The position numbers and the translations under genes were made by a program. Positions 28,222 through 37,021 of a stretch of 64,000 nucleotides of DNA are shown here, in pieces (within the stretch, counting starts at the first letter, position 1; each line of letters opens with the position of its first letter). The notes under the pieces were generated by a model. That model had not been told where the DNA came from. It was given only the letters and a program-made list of their open reading frames with translations, and searched no databases. The stretch comes from Halorarum salinum (GTDB taxonomy: Archaea; Halobacteriota; Halobacteria; Halobacteriales; Haloferacaceae). The stretch is taken from the NCBI RefSeq assembly GCF_013402875.1, contig NZ_CP058579.1:744001-808000 (forward strand), in the 5' to 3' direction.

Positions 28222-28980
28222 ATGCCCGAGACCCTCCGCGTCTTCGCCGGCGACTGCAGCACCAAGCTCGACGCCCCCCGCGGCCAGCGCCTCCAGCGCG
28301 GTCGCGTCCTCGTCGTCGCCAAGCCGGACAGGACGCTGCTCGTCCACGACGCCGACGGCTACCAGCCGCTCGCCTGGCTCACCCGCGCCGACTCGCTGAC
28401 CGTCGAGGCCGACGACGACGGCTTCGCCGTCACCGCCCGCGACGGCGACCGGACGCTCCGGGTCCGCTCGCACGGCCCGGGCGAGCGCGCGACGTTCCCC
28501 GCGACCGCGGGCGGCACGCCGGTCGGCGAGTGCCCCGCCTGCGGGGAGCCGATGGTCCGCACGGGCGGCGACGTGGTCTGTCTCGGCTGCGACGACCGGT
28601 ACGGCCTCCCGTCGGGCGCGACGGTCGGCGACGGGGTCTGTGCGGACTGCGGGCTCCCGACGATGCGGGTCACGCGCGGCGGGACGTTCGAGCTGTGCGT
28701 CGACTACGCGTGCGACTCGCTGTCCGACCGCGTCCGCGAGGCGCTCGACGAGCGGTACGACTGCCCGGACTGCGGCGAGGCCCTCCGCGTCGTTGAGCAC
28801 CGCGGCCGGACGTTCCTCGGCTGTGACGCCCACCCGGACTGCGAGACGTCCTTCTCCATCCCGGCGGGCGAGACGGTCGGCGCCTGCGTCTGCGGTCTGC
28901 CCCTGTTCGAGACGTCGACCGGAATCCGCTGTCTCGACGGCACGTGCGAGCACCACTCCGGAGCCAACGCCGGGCCCTGA
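28222..28980 (+). CDS. NucS N-domain-like protein with C-terminal zinc ribbons (no nuclease domain)
   Basis: A 252-residue protein whose first ~100 residues resemble the N-terminal (DNA/dimerisation) domain of archaeal NucS: LQRGRVLVVAKPDRTLLVHD followed by GYQPLAWLTRADSL. The RecB-like nuclease half of NucS is missing. Instead four zinc-binding ribbons follow (CPACGEPM with CLGC; CADCGLPT with later Cys; CPDCGEAL with CDAHPDC; CVCGLPLF with late Cys), like topoisomerase I C4 fingers. It may bind single-stranded or branched DNA without cutting it. It is divergent from the HAD gene and followed by repeat copy 2. Confidence 0.7.
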   Translation: MPETLRVFAGDCSTKLDAPRGQRLQRGRVLVVAKPDRTLLVHDADGYQPLAWLTRADSLTVEADDDGFAVTARDGDRTLRVRSHGPGERATFPATAGGTPVGECPACGEPMVRTGGDVVCLGCDDRYGLPSGATVGDGVCADCGLPTMRVTRGGTFELCVDYACDSLSDRVREALDERYDCPDCGEALRVVEHRGRTFLGCDAHPDCETSFSIPAGETVGACVCGLPLFETSTGIRCLDGTCEHHSGANAGP

Positions 28981-29446
28981 ACCCGGACGCGACTGTCGAT
29001 CCACCCACCGTCAGCGCCCGCCGGACCGCCGACCGGCACCGGCCGCGATACCGCCGCTGGGCCGCGACCGTCGGATACCCGCCGCGGTCCGAGCGGTATC
29101 CGAGTGGCGACGCCGTCCCGGGAAACCGGAGGGAGGGACCGAAAGGGGCCGCTGCCATCGGGGAAGGCGGACGACGGTGAGGCGAGCGAAGCGAGGCGAA
29201 CCTCGAAAGTCGCAGCCGACGAGCGCAGCGAGGAGGACCGTCTTTCGTAGCAGGCACCACAGCGGAGTGAGCGAAGCGAACGGAGCGAGGGGCGCAGCGA
29301 GGCCCCCGACCCGATGGCCGCGGGGGCTTTCGCGGTCGTCGCGGCAGTGGTTGCGGAACCACGGTCGGCTCCAGCAACCGACGCCGAACGGAACCAGTAC
29401 CACGGGACCGCAGACCCTAAACCCGAACCCCACCCCACACCCGACA
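28981..29446. other. Intergenic region holding dispersed element copy 2
   Basis: About 466 bases without a supportable gene. Most of it (about 29107-29370) is copy 2 of the dispersed element. The last 60 bases, rich in A and C, lead into endA; ACCCTAAACCCG at about 29414-29425 is a weak TATA candidate for that gene. Confidence 0.55.
29107..29370 (+). repeat. Dispersed structured intergenic element, copy 2
   Basis: It carries GGGACCGAAAGGGGCC at 29135-29150 (one base different from copy 1). Left arm GCCATCGGG (29154-29162) pairs with CCCGATGGC (29310-29318), followed by CCGCGGGGGCTTTCGCGG at 29318-29335, identical to copy 3. The inner pair CGAAAG (29204-29209) and CTTTCG (29242-29247) replaces CGGGAG/CTCCCG of copy 1 with both sides changed together. 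GAGCGAAGCGAG-type repeats fill the rest. Confidence 0.75.
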
Positions 29447-30478
29447 ATGGAAGCAACGCTCCGCGACGACGTCGTGGTCGCCTCGGGCGACGCCCGCCAG
29501 CGGTTCCACGACTCGCGCGGCTACGGCCGGGCCCGCGGCGCCGAGGTCACGCTCGCCCGCATCGAGGCCGCCCACCTGCTGTACCGCGGCGACCTCGACG
29601 CCGTCGACGGGATGGGCTTCCGCGAGTTCTTCACCCTGTCGGTGGCCGAGGGCGAGCGGTTCGCCGCCCGGTTCCTGGTGTACGCCGACCTGCGCGAGCG
29701 CGGCTTCTACGTCGCGCCCGACCGCGACGGCTGGCCGGGGGAGGGCGCCGACCCGCTCCCGGACCTCACCGTCTTCGCCCGGGGGGAGAAGCCGGGCGGC
29801 GACGTCGCCTACCGGGTCCGCGTGGCGGGCGAGCGCGAGGAACTCCCCGCCCGCGATCTGGCCGGCCTCTCGCTCGCGGTCGTCGACGAGGAGAGCGAGG
29901 TGACGTACTTCGACTGCGCGGCCGGCGGGGGCTTCGAGGGCGACACCGAGTACGACCTTCCGGGCGATCTCGACGCCGACCTGCTGGAGGACCGCGTCGT
30001 CTGCTGGGACCCGCCCGAGTCGCTGTACGAGTCCGCGTTCTACGGCCAGCCGATCGCCGGGCGCGACGCCGCGGTGGTGGCCGGACTGCAGCTCTCGCTG
30101 CTCGAAGCGGCGGACCTCGCCGAGCGCGGGGTCGTGGACCTCGACCCGGACGCCGTCGTGGAGCGCGGACGCGAGGTCGAGGGCGGGCGGTTCGACCGCC
30201 GCCTGACCGTCTACCGGCGCCTGCGCGACCGGGGCGTCGTCCCCAAGACGGGCTACAAGTTCGGCGCGGACTTCCGCACGTACGACGCGGTCGAGTCGGT
30301 CGAGTCGCTCCCGCACTCCGAGGCGCTGGTGCGGGTGGTCGACCCCGACCATCGGTTCCACCCGCGGGACCTCGCGCTGGACGTGCGCCTCGCCGGCGGC
30401 GTGCGGAAGCGAATGGTTTTTGCGCTGGCCGGCCTCGATTCGGTCGCGTACCTGACGGTCGCACGACTCACCCCATGA
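29447..30478 (+). CDS. endA: tRNA-splicing endonuclease
   Basis: A 343-residue fused double-repeat EndA of the haloarchaeal homodimeric type; it excises introns from pre-tRNAs at bulge-helix-bulge motifs. The C-terminal catalytic unit has GYKFGADFRTYDAV (catalytic Tyr region), LPHSEALVRVV (His) and GGVRKRMVFAL (Lys). The N-terminal repeat (RIEAAHLLYRGDLDAVDGMG) is structural. The start is the ATG at 29447. The stop overlaps the trpS start as ATGA; the pairing with trpS recurs in haloarchaea. Confidence 0.95.
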   Translation: MEATLRDDVVVASGDARQRFHDSRGYGRARGAEVTLARIEAAHLLYRGDLDAVDGMGFREFFTLSVAEGERFAARFLVYADLRERGFYVAPDRDGWPGEGADPLPDLTVFARGEKPGGDVAYRVRVAGEREELPARDLAGLSLAVVDEESEVTYFDCAAGGGFEGDTEYDLPGDLDADLLEDRVVCWDPPESLYESAFYGQPIAGRDAAVVAGLQLSLLEAADLAERGVVDLDPDAVVERGREVEGGRFDRRLTVYRRLRDRGVVPKTGYKFGADFRTYDAVESVESLPHSEALVRVVDPDHRFHPRDLALDVRLAGGVRKRMVFALAGLDSVAYLTVARLTP

Positions 30479-32073
30479 CGAGCGACGATCCCGCCCCCGA
30501 CGGGGGCACGACGGACGAGGTATCGAGCGGGGCAGCCGACGGCGGCGCGCTCGACCCCTGGGGCTCGGCGACCGTCGACGACTACCGGAACCTGTTCGAG
30601 GAGTTCGGCATCGAGGAGTTCGACGCCATCATCGACCGGGTGCCCGACCCCCACTACCTGATGCGCCGCGGCGTCATCTTCGGCCACCGGGGGTACGACG
30701 CGGTGGCCGACGCGATGCGGAACGGCGAGGACGTCGCCGCCCTCTCGGGGTTCATGCCGACCGGCGACCCCCACATCGGCCACAAGCTGGTGTTCGACGA
30801 ACTCATCTGGCACCAGGAGCACGGCGCCGACACGTACGGCCTCATCGCGGACCTCGAGGCCCACTCGGCCCGCGGGATGACCTGGGCGGAGATCGACGAG
30901 CACGCCCGGGACTACCTGCTCTCGCTGATCGCGCTCGGCTTCGACGCCGAGGAGGGGACGCTGTACCGCCAGTCCACCAACCGGGAGCTCCAGGACCTCG
31001 CGTTCGAACTCGGCGCGAAGGCCCGCTTCGCGGAGTTCGAGGGCATCTACGGCTTCGGCGGGAGCACCTCCGTCTCGCACATGCAGTCGGTCGTCACCCA
31101 GATGGCGGACATCCTCTACCCGCAGGTCGTGGACGGGCCGAAGCCGACGGTCATCCCGGTCGGGCCCGACCAGGACCCGCACGTCCGCTTCGCGCGCGAC
31201 ATCGCCGCCCGCATGCGCTACTTCAGGGTGACCGAGGCGTTCGCCAGCTTCGAACTCGACGACGACGAGCGCCGGGTGGTTGCCGCCGTCTACGACGACC
31301 GCGAGGCGTACGTGGCCGACGCGGGGACGCCGCGGTGCGAGGAGGCGGCCGAGTACCTCCGGGAGACCCGGGGGGGGATCGGCGCGGCGCCCGACGTCGT
31401 CGACTCGACCGTCGAGAAGCTCGAGAACGGGGGGAAGGAGCCGCTCCGCCCCCGGCTCCGCTTCCTCGACCGCAACGCGACCGAGGAGGCGTTCGAGGCG
31501 CTGATCGAGGCCGTGCCGGGCGAGAAGCGCGTCTTCGAGGAGCACGTGGACGCGTTCGATCTCGACCGCGGGGCGGCCGAGGAGCTGGCCCGCGAGGTCG
31601 AACTCGACCACGACGGCTACGGCTTCCTCCCGCCGTCCTCGATCTACCACCGGTTCATGACCGGCCTGACCGGCGGGAAGATGTCCTCCTCGGAGCCGGC
31701 CTCCCACATCTCGCTGCTCGACGACCCCGAGGACGGCTACGACAAGGTGATGGCCGCGACCACCGGCGGGCGCGACACGGCCGAGGAGCAGCGCGAACTC
31801 GGCGGGAGAGCCGACGAGTGTCCCGTCTACGAGCTGTACGCCTACCTGCTCGCCGGCGACGACGACGACTTCGCGGAGCAGGTGTACGACGAGTGCGTCG
31901 GCGGCGAGCGGCTCTGTGGCGACTGCAAGGCGCAGGCCGCCGGGCTCATGCGCGAGTTCCTCTCGGAGCACCGGGAGAGGCGCGAGGAGGCCGAGGAACT
32001 GCTCGCGGAGCTCGACGTCGACCTCGACGTGGACGCGGACCGGCGGGGCGTCGCGCCGTCCGCCGAGGAGTAG
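30475..32073 (+). CDS. trpS: Tryptophanyl-tRNA synthetase
   Basis: A 532-residue class Ic synthetase charging tRNA-Trp. The HIGH-type motif is PTGDPHIGHKLV (about residue 100) and the KMSKS-type motif is GGKMSSSEP near residue 400. ADLEAHSARGMTW and VGPDQDPHVRFARD are typical archaeal TrpS segments. The first ~25 residues are an acidic extension. It overlaps endA by four bases. A C-terminal extension (LDVDLDVDADRRGV) is haloarchaeal. Confidence 0.97.
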   Translation: MTSDDPAPDGGTTDEVSSGAADGGALDPWGSATVDDYRNLFEEFGIEEFDAIIDRVPDPHYLMRRGVIFGHRGYDAVADAMRNGEDVAALSGFMPTGDPHIGHKLVFDELIWHQEHGADTYGLIADLEAHSARGMTWAEIDEHARDYLLSLIALGFDAEEGTLYRQSTNRELQDLAFELGAKARFAEFEGIYGFGGSTSVSHMQSVVTQMADILYPQVVDGPKPTVIPVGPDQDPHVRFARDIAARMRYFRVTEAFASFELDDDERRVVAAVYDDREAYVADAGTPRCEEAAEYLRETRGGIGAAPDVVDSTVEKLENGGKEPLRPRLRFLDRNATEEAFEALIEAVPGEKRVFEEHVDAFDLDRGAAEELAREVELDHDGYGFLPPSSIYHRFMTGLTGGKMSSSEPASHISLLDDPEDGYDKVMAATTGGRDTAEEQRELGGRADECPVYELYAYLLAGDDDDFAEQVYDECVGGERLCGDCKAQAAGLMREFLSEHRERREEAEELLAELDVDLDVDADRRGVAPSAEE

Positions 32074-32122
32074 GCCGCCGCGTTCCGACCGCCGTTCCCG
32101 ACCGCTCGCCGTTCCCGTCCGC

Positions 32123-32629
32123 TCAGTAGAGGCGCTCGTCGTCCGTCGACTTCCCGCCCCCCGACCCCGTCGGCTCGTCGTCCGTCACTGGTTCGTCGTC
32201 CACCGTCGGCTCGTGGAACTCGGTCGCTTCCGGGGACGGGTCGCGTCCGAGTCGCTCCGGTGGCGTCCCGGTCGGTCCCTCGAACTCCTCGCGGAGATAC
32301 GAGCCCAGAAGTCCACCGAGCGCGCCGAGCCCGACGGCGTACGCCAGCGCGAACAGCAGCGCGACGACGACGAACAGGAGGAACACGACGGCCGCGCGGG
32401 ACGGCGCCACGGCGAGGAAGAACGCACCGGCGAGGACGGCCAGCAGCGCGATCGGGACGGCGGCGATCACGCCCGACAGCGCGCCGACGCGGAGCCCCTC
32501 GTCCGTGTCGGGGCCCTGGAGGTAGCCCGCGAGCGCGCCGCCGAGCGCCGGCGAGAACGGCAGGAAGACGAGGACGACGGAGGCGACGGCGCCGATGAGG
32601 GCGTTCGTGAGGGTGTCGTCGGAGGCCAT
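32123..32629 (-). CDS. Membrane protein, DUF5518-like
   Basis: A 168-residue protein with two pairs of membrane helices: ALIGAVASVVLVFLPFSPAL with GGALAGYLQG (about 9-40), GVIAAVPIALLAVLAGAFF (about 53-72) and AVVFLLFVVVALLFALAYAV (about 79-98), then a disordered acidic tail of ~60 residues. The GGxLAGYLxG pattern followed by a Gly-rich turn is typical of small haloarchaeal DUF5518 proteins (label from memory). The start is the ATG at 32629. Convergent with trpS. Confidence 0.75.
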   Translation of the reverse strand: MASDDTLTNALIGAVASVVLVFLPFSPALGGALAGYLQGPDTDEGLRVGALSGVIAAVPIALLAVLAGAFFLAVAPSRAAVVFLLFVVVALLFALAYAVGLGALGGLLGSYLREEFEGPTGTPPERLGRDPSPEATEFHEPTVDDEPVTDDEPTGSGGGKSTDDERLY

Positions 32630-32715
32630 TCCCGGGAACTGGGCTCCGTGAGGGGATAAACACCCCGCCGACGACGGCACAAGGTCCAACCCGCCGAGGC
32701 GGCGTCTTCCGCCCG

Positions 32716-32880
32716 ATGGGAGACACCAAGGAAGGCCGCGAGGAGCAGGCGGACGAGGAGCGGAAACGCCAGGACGAACGCGACATGGAGGAGCAGGCCG
32801 AGCGCGCGGAGAAGGACGAGGAGGTCCGGGAGCGCCGGGAGGAGGAGGAGGCCGAGCGGGAACTCGGCGACGACGAGTGA
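32716..32880 (+). CDS. Small, highly charged coiled-coil protein
   Basis: A 54-residue open frame beginning MGDTKEGREEQADEE with an even Glu/Arg/Lys pattern to the end (ERELGDDE). It should form one long helix or coiled coil. Codon use matches neighbouring genes (third-position G/C) and the ATG-TGA frame has no other reading. It is isolated between a divergent membrane-protein gene and the pheST leader. Function is unknown; similar tiny charged proteins occur across haloarchaea. Confidence 0.6.
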   Translation: MGDTKEGREEQADEERKRQDERDMEEQAERAEKDEEVRERREEEEAERELGDDE

Positions 32881-33014
32881 GCGGTTCGGGCTGACGCGTC
32901 GTCGACCGGCCGCCGCTCTGAACGAGCGGTGATGAATCGGCCGGAACGCGTTACCGACGGAACAGCCACGTCGCCACGGAATCGCCTACGACCGCACCGA
33001 GCCACCACGACAAC

Positions 33015-33022
33015 GCTTTTGT
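33015..33022 (+). promoter_or_regulatory. TATA-like box of the pheST leader transcript
   Basis: GCTTTTGT lies 24-31 bases ahead of the ATG of the 26-codon leader ORF. That spacing would place transcription start at or just before the ATG, as expected for leaderless haloarchaeal mRNAs. Confidence 0.4.
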
Positions 33023-33045
33023 CCGATCGGCCCGCAGCCAGCGAC

Positions 33046-33126
33046 ATGGCACCCGAACCCGCCGTCGACCGCACCGCCCCCGAGACCGCGACCGGCGGGT
33101 TCGCCTTCTTCTTCCGCCGCGCCTGA
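33046..33126 (+). CDS. Phe-rich leader peptide upstream of pheST
   Basis: A 26-codon ORF encodes a peptide ending GGFAFFFRRA. Four Phe codons (TTC GCC TTC TTC TTC) lie at 33100-33114, just before a hairpin that overlaps the stop codon. It lies about 210 bases ahead of pheS, the gene for the Phe-charging enzyme, on the same strand. The layout is that of a bacterial pheST attenuator leader (pheM in E. coli). Whether archaea use this mechanism here is an inference; the ORF, codons and hairpin are directly visible. Confidence 0.6.
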   Translation: MAPEPAVDRTAPETATGGFAFFFRRA

Positions 33127-33160
33127 GCGGCGGACCCGAGCGGGACCCGGGAGGGCCCGC
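33113..33160 (+). promoter_or_regulatory. Hairpins after the Phe codons (candidate attenuator)
   Basis: TCCGCCGC (33113-33120) and GCGGCGGA (33127-33134) form a perfect 8-bp stem with a 6-base loop that includes the leader stop codon. A second stem follows: GCGGG-A-CCC (33140-33148) with GGGCCCGC (33153-33160), one bulged A. GGCGGCGGC at about 33181-33189 could pair with the first left arm as an alternative structure. Confidence 0.45.
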
Positions 33161-33333
33161 GACGCGAAACCGTTCGGTTCGGCGGCGGCTCGGAGTCCCG
33201 TCGTTCTCCGGGTCGCGGACGCTCGACCGGGGTTCGCTCCGGTCGACGACGAACACTCGTGCGGCGTTCCGTCGCCGCCCGAGACGGTAACGGAACGCCT
33301 ATCGGACGACACGCCACACACCAAGCCAAGAAG

Positions 33334-34851
33334 ATGCCACGCTCAGAGGCAGAGGTCGCGCTCCTGCGGGCCGCCAGCGCGACCGACGCGAAGACGGTCG
33401 AACAGCTCGCCGCGGAGACGGACCTGAAGCCGGAGACGGTCACGCGGGCCGCCTTCGACCTCCGTGACGACGGTCTCGTCGCGGTCGAAGAGACGGTCGA
33501 GGAGTCCGCGACGATCACCGACGAGGGGCGGACGTACGCAGAGGAGGGGCTCCCCGAGGTGCGGCTCTACCGCGCCGCGCTCGATGCAGGCGACGACGGG
33601 GACCCCGTCGAGATGGGGCGGGTCATCGGCGCGTCGGGCCTCGAAGGGCCCGAGGTCGACATCGCGCTCTCGAACTTCGCCCGGAAGGGGTACGGGAGCA
33701 TCGACTCGGGGAAGCTCTCGGCGGACCCCGACGCCGACCCCGACGCCGACCCCGACGCCGACCCCGAGGCCGCCGCGCTCGCCGCCCTGGCGGCCGACGA
33801 GTCCGTCGCGGACGACGACGTCCTCTCGCAACTCGACCGCCGCGGGCTCGTCGAAGTGACCGAGCGCACCGTCCGCTCGGTGACGCTCACCGACGACGGC
33901 GTGACCGCCCTGATGGAGGGCGTCGAGGCCGCCGAGACCGCCGACCGACTGACGCCCGAGATGCTCACCTCCGGCGAGTGGCGGGAGGCGGAGTTCTCCG
34001 AGTACAACGTCGAGGCCGACGCCCCCGAGATCGAGGGCGGGCGGAAGCACGTCCTCCGCGGGATGGCCGACCGCGTGAAGGACGTGCTCGTCGGCATGGG
34101 GTTCCGGGAGATGGAGGGGCCCCACGCCGACGCGGACTTCTGGATCAACGACTGCCTGTTCATGCCCCAGGACCACCCGGCGCGGACCCACTGGGACCGA
34201 TTCGCGCTCGACGTGCCGCCGGTTCGGGAGCTTCCCGAGCGGCTGGTCGACCGCGTCGAGGCGACCCACCGCGAGGGCGTCGGCGAGGACGGCGACGGCT
34301 ACCACTCGCCGTGGTCCGAGGAGTTCGCGCGGGCCATCGCGCTCCGCGGGCACACCACGTCGCTGACGATGCGCTACCTCTCGGGGTACGCCGGGGCGGA
34401 CGTCGACCCGCCCAAGCGCTACTTCTCCGTCGAGAAGGCGTACCGCAACGACACGCTGGACGCGACCCACCTGCTGGAGTTCTTCCAGATCGAGGGGTGG
34501 GTGATGGCCGAGGACCTCTCGGTGCGTGACCTGATGGGCACCTTCGAGGAGTTCTACCGGCAGTTCGGCATCACCGACATCGAGTTCAAGCCGCACTACA
34601 ACCCCTACACGGAGCCGTCCTTCGAGCTGTTCGGACGGCACCCCGAGACGGGCGAGATCATCGAGATCGGGAACTCCGGCATCTTCCGCGACGAGGTGCT
34701 GGACACGCTCGGCGTCGACTGCGACGTGATGGCCTGGGGGCTCGCGCTCGAACGGCTCGCCATGCTCACCACGGGCGCGGAGGACATCCGCGACCTGCAC
34801 GGCACGCTCGCGGACCTGGAGTTCCTGCGGAACGCGGAGGTGACCTACTGA
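33334..34851 (+). CDS. pheS: Phenylalanyl-tRNA synthetase, alpha subunit
   Basis: A 505-residue catalytic subunit. The N-terminal ~200 residues contain winged-helix tRNA-contact domains. The class II core shows motif 2-3 regions: MEGPHADADFWINDCLFMPQ, RYFSVEKAYRNDTLDATH, GNSGIFRDEVL and GLALERLAMLTTG. Between two N-terminal helices is a run of Asp-Ala-Asp-Pro units encoded by a 12-base tandem repeat. The ATG at 33334 is chosen; the upstream frame is open but would cut into the leader. The stop shares one base with pheT (TGATG). Confidence 0.97.
   Translation: MPRSEAEVALLRAASATDAKTVEQLAAETDLKPETVTRAAFDLRDDGLVAVEETVEESATITDEGRTYAEEGLPEVRLYRAALDAGDDGDPVEMGRVIGASGLEGPEVDIALSNFARKGYGSIDSGKLSADPDADPDADPDADPEAAALAALAADESVADDDVLSQLDRRGLVEVTERTVRSVTLTDDGVTALMEGVEAAETADRLTPEMLTSGEWREAEFSEYNVEADAPEIEGGRKHVLRGMADRVKDVLVGMGFREMEGPHADADFWINDCLFMPQDHPARTHWDRFALDVPPVRELPERLVDRVEATHREGVGEDGDGYHSPWSEEFARAIALRGHTTSLTMRYLSGYAGADVDPPKRYFSVEKAYRNDTLDATHLLEFFQIEGWVMAEDLSVRDLMGTFEEFYRQFGITDIEFKPHYNPYTEPSFELFGRHPETGEIIEIGNSGIFRDEVLDTLGVDCDVMAWGLALERLAMLTTGAEDIRDLHGTLADLEFLRNAEVTY
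33724..33771 (+). repeat. 12-bp tandem repeat inside pheS
   Basis: The unit GACCCCGACGCC recurs four times in a row (last unit slightly changed), encoding (Asp-Pro-Asp-Ala) repeats in a linker of PheS. The array keeps the reading frame and probably varies in length between strains by slippage. Confidence 0.75.
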
Positions 34852-36671
34852 TGCCGGTCGTCGACATCGACACGGACGAACTGCGGGAACTGACCGGCCA
34901 CGGGGACAAGAGCGACGAGGAGTTCGAGGAGGACCTGTTCGCGCTCGGCCTCGAGTTCGAGGGCGAGACCGAGGACGGCGAACTCCAGTTCGAGTTCGGC
35001 CCGGATCGGCTCGACCGGCTCTCCGTCGAGGGGGTCGCGCGGTCGCTCAGGTACCAGTACGGCGACGCCCGGGGCGTCCACGTCCCGGACCCGAACGAGC
35101 CGGACTGGACCATCGAGGTGGACGCGTCGGTGCCCGACGAGCGGCCGTTCGTCACCGGCGCGGTCGTCCGGGGGCTGGACCTCGACGAGTCGGCGCTCGA
35201 CTCGCTCATCCAGCTCCAGGAGAAGCTGCACGCGACGATGGGACGCGAGCGCGCGAAGGGCGCCATCGGCATCCACGACCTCACGATGCTGAAGGGCCAG
35301 CAGTTCTCACAGGAGGGCGAGAGCTCCGGGACGGTCGAGGGCCCGGCATCCAGGCTCGAGGGCACGCCCAACACCATCACCTACCGCGGGGTCGACCCCG
35401 ACGGCAACCGGTTCGTCCCGCTGGACTCGGACGCAGAGCTCACGCCCGCCGAGGTGCTCGAACGGCACCCCACCGGCGGGAAGTACGCTGACCTCGTCCG
35501 CGACCTCGACCGTTACCCGGCCATCTACGACGAACTCGGCCTGTTCTCGTTCCCGCCGGTCATCAACGGCCGCCGGACCGAGGTGTCGACCGAGTCGCGG
35601 GACCTGTTCGTCGAACTCACCGGCACCGACCAGTGGACCATCGACCGGATGTGCGTCATCATCTGCTACGCGCTCGTCGCGCGCGGGGGGACGCTGGAGG
35701 AGGTCGAGGTCGTCTACGACGACGGCGCGACCCACCCCGACGAGTACGGGCCCGAACTGATCCGCCCGGACCTGGAGACCGACGAGAAGTCGGTGAGCCA
35801 CGACCGCATCGAGTCGATCCTCGGCGTCGAGCTGGAGCGCGACGAGGTGGTCGACCTGTTCGAACGATCCGGACTCGACGCGACGTACGCGCACGGCGGT
35901 GCTGAGGCGGCCACTGACGCCGCCGAAGTAGCGGAGGGGACCGTCTACGACGTTACCATTCCGCCGTACCGCGTCGACGTGCTCCACCCGCTGGACCTGA
36001 TCGACGACGTGGGCCGGGCGTACGGCTTCGGCACGCTCGAACCGCGATACCCCGACATCGGCACGATCGGCGGGCGCCACGAGCGCTCGCGGCTGGAGGA
36101 CGCCGTCCGGACGAGCCTCGTCGGCCTGGGCTTTCAGGACACGCTGAACTTCCACATGACCAGCTCCGGGGAGAACTACGACCGGATGGGGCTCGCTGAG
36201 GGGAGCGACGCCTTCGGCGCCGGCGAGCGCGCCGAGATCACCTCGCCGTACAGCGAGGAGTACACCCAGTTGCGGACGTGGGCGCTCCCCTCGCTCGCGC
36301 AGGTGCTGGAGAACAACACCCACCGGTCGTACCCGCAGGACCTCGCTGAGGTGGGCTTCGTCGCCCGCCGCGACGACGATGTGAACACGCGCGTCGCGGA
36401 GTCCCGCCACGTCGCCGGGGTGCTGGCGCGGACTGACGCGACCTACGAGGACGCGAAGGCGAGGCTCCAGGCGCTGTGTGACGACTTCGACGCGGCGCTG
36501 GAGACGCCCGCGACCGATCACCCGAGCTTCATTTCGGGTCGAGCCGCGGACGTGGCCATCGACGGGGAGTCCGTCGGCGTGATCGGGGAACTACACCCCG
36601 AGGTGCTGGTCGAGCACGACGTGGAGGTCCCCGTCGTCGCGTTCGAGTTCGACCTCTCCGCGCTGGCGTAG
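34851..36671 (+). CDS. pheT: Phenylalanyl-tRNA synthetase, beta subunit
   Basis: A 606-residue subunit that, with PheS, charges tRNA-Phe and hydrolyses mischarged Tyr-tRNA. It contains B3/B4 editing segments (FSFPPVINGRRTEVSTESRD), B5 (YDVTIPPYRVDVLHPLDLID) and the class II-like core near the end (FHMTSSGENYDRMGL, ITSPYSEEYTQLRTWALPSL). It overlaps pheS by a single base. No anticodon-binding C-terminal domain of bacterial type is present, as expected for the archaeal form. Confidence 0.97.
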   Translation: MPVVDIDTDELRELTGHGDKSDEEFEEDLFALGLEFEGETEDGELQFEFGPDRLDRLSVEGVARSLRYQYGDARGVHVPDPNEPDWTIEVDASVPDERPFVTGAVVRGLDLDESALDSLIQLQEKLHATMGRERAKGAIGIHDLTMLKGQQFSQEGESSGTVEGPASRLEGTPNTITYRGVDPDGNRFVPLDSDAELTPAEVLERHPTGGKYADLVRDLDRYPAIYDELGLFSFPPVINGRRTEVSTESRDLFVELTGTDQWTIDRMCVIICYALVARGGTLEEVEVVYDDGATHPDEYGPELIRPDLETDEKSVSHDRIESILGVELERDEVVDLFERSGLDATYAHGGAEAATDAAEVAEGTVYDVTIPPYRVDVLHPLDLIDDVGRAYGFGTLEPRYPDIGTIGGRHERSRLEDAVRTSLVGLGFQDTLNFHMTSSGENYDRMGLAEGSDAFGAGERAEITSPYSEEYTQLRTWALPSLAQVLENNTHRSYPQDLAEVGFVARRDDDVNTRVAESRHVAGVLARTDATYEDAKARLQALCDDFDAALETPATDHPSFISGRAADVAIDGESVGVIGELHPEVLVEHDVEVPVVAFEFDLSALA

Positions 36672-37021
36672 GTCCGCTTCGTCCCCGTCGCGTCGGCGGT
36701 TCCCGATCCCGGTTCGAGGACGGGCGACGCCGCCGAAGCCGGTCCCTTTCGGTCGCTACCTTTCGGTCGTTGAAGCGAGCGGCGTCGGCCGGCCGCGGGG
36801 GCGTTCCACCGGAAGTGAGGGGGTCGACGTTCGGCCGGCTTTCCGGCGGGACGGAAGCGACCGCGGAAGCGTTCGAAAGCTTTCCGCCGTCGTGTCCCAT
36901 CGGACGAGAACCGCTCGTAGACGCGTCACGAAGCGCGAAACCACACGGGAACCGCACGCCGCGGCTCCCGCGGTCGGTCGCCGCGACACTTACGTCGGTC
37001 GCGGCCTAACGCGTGCTACCG
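36672..37021. other. Intergenic region with an ORB-like site
   Basis: About 350 bases with no gene. CTTTCGGTCG occurs twice at about 36746 and 36759. GTTCCACCGGAAGTGAGGGGGTC at 36803-36825 resembles an origin recognition box with a changed core (GGAAGTGAGGGGGT instead of GAAACGAGGGGGT). Confidence 0.45.
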
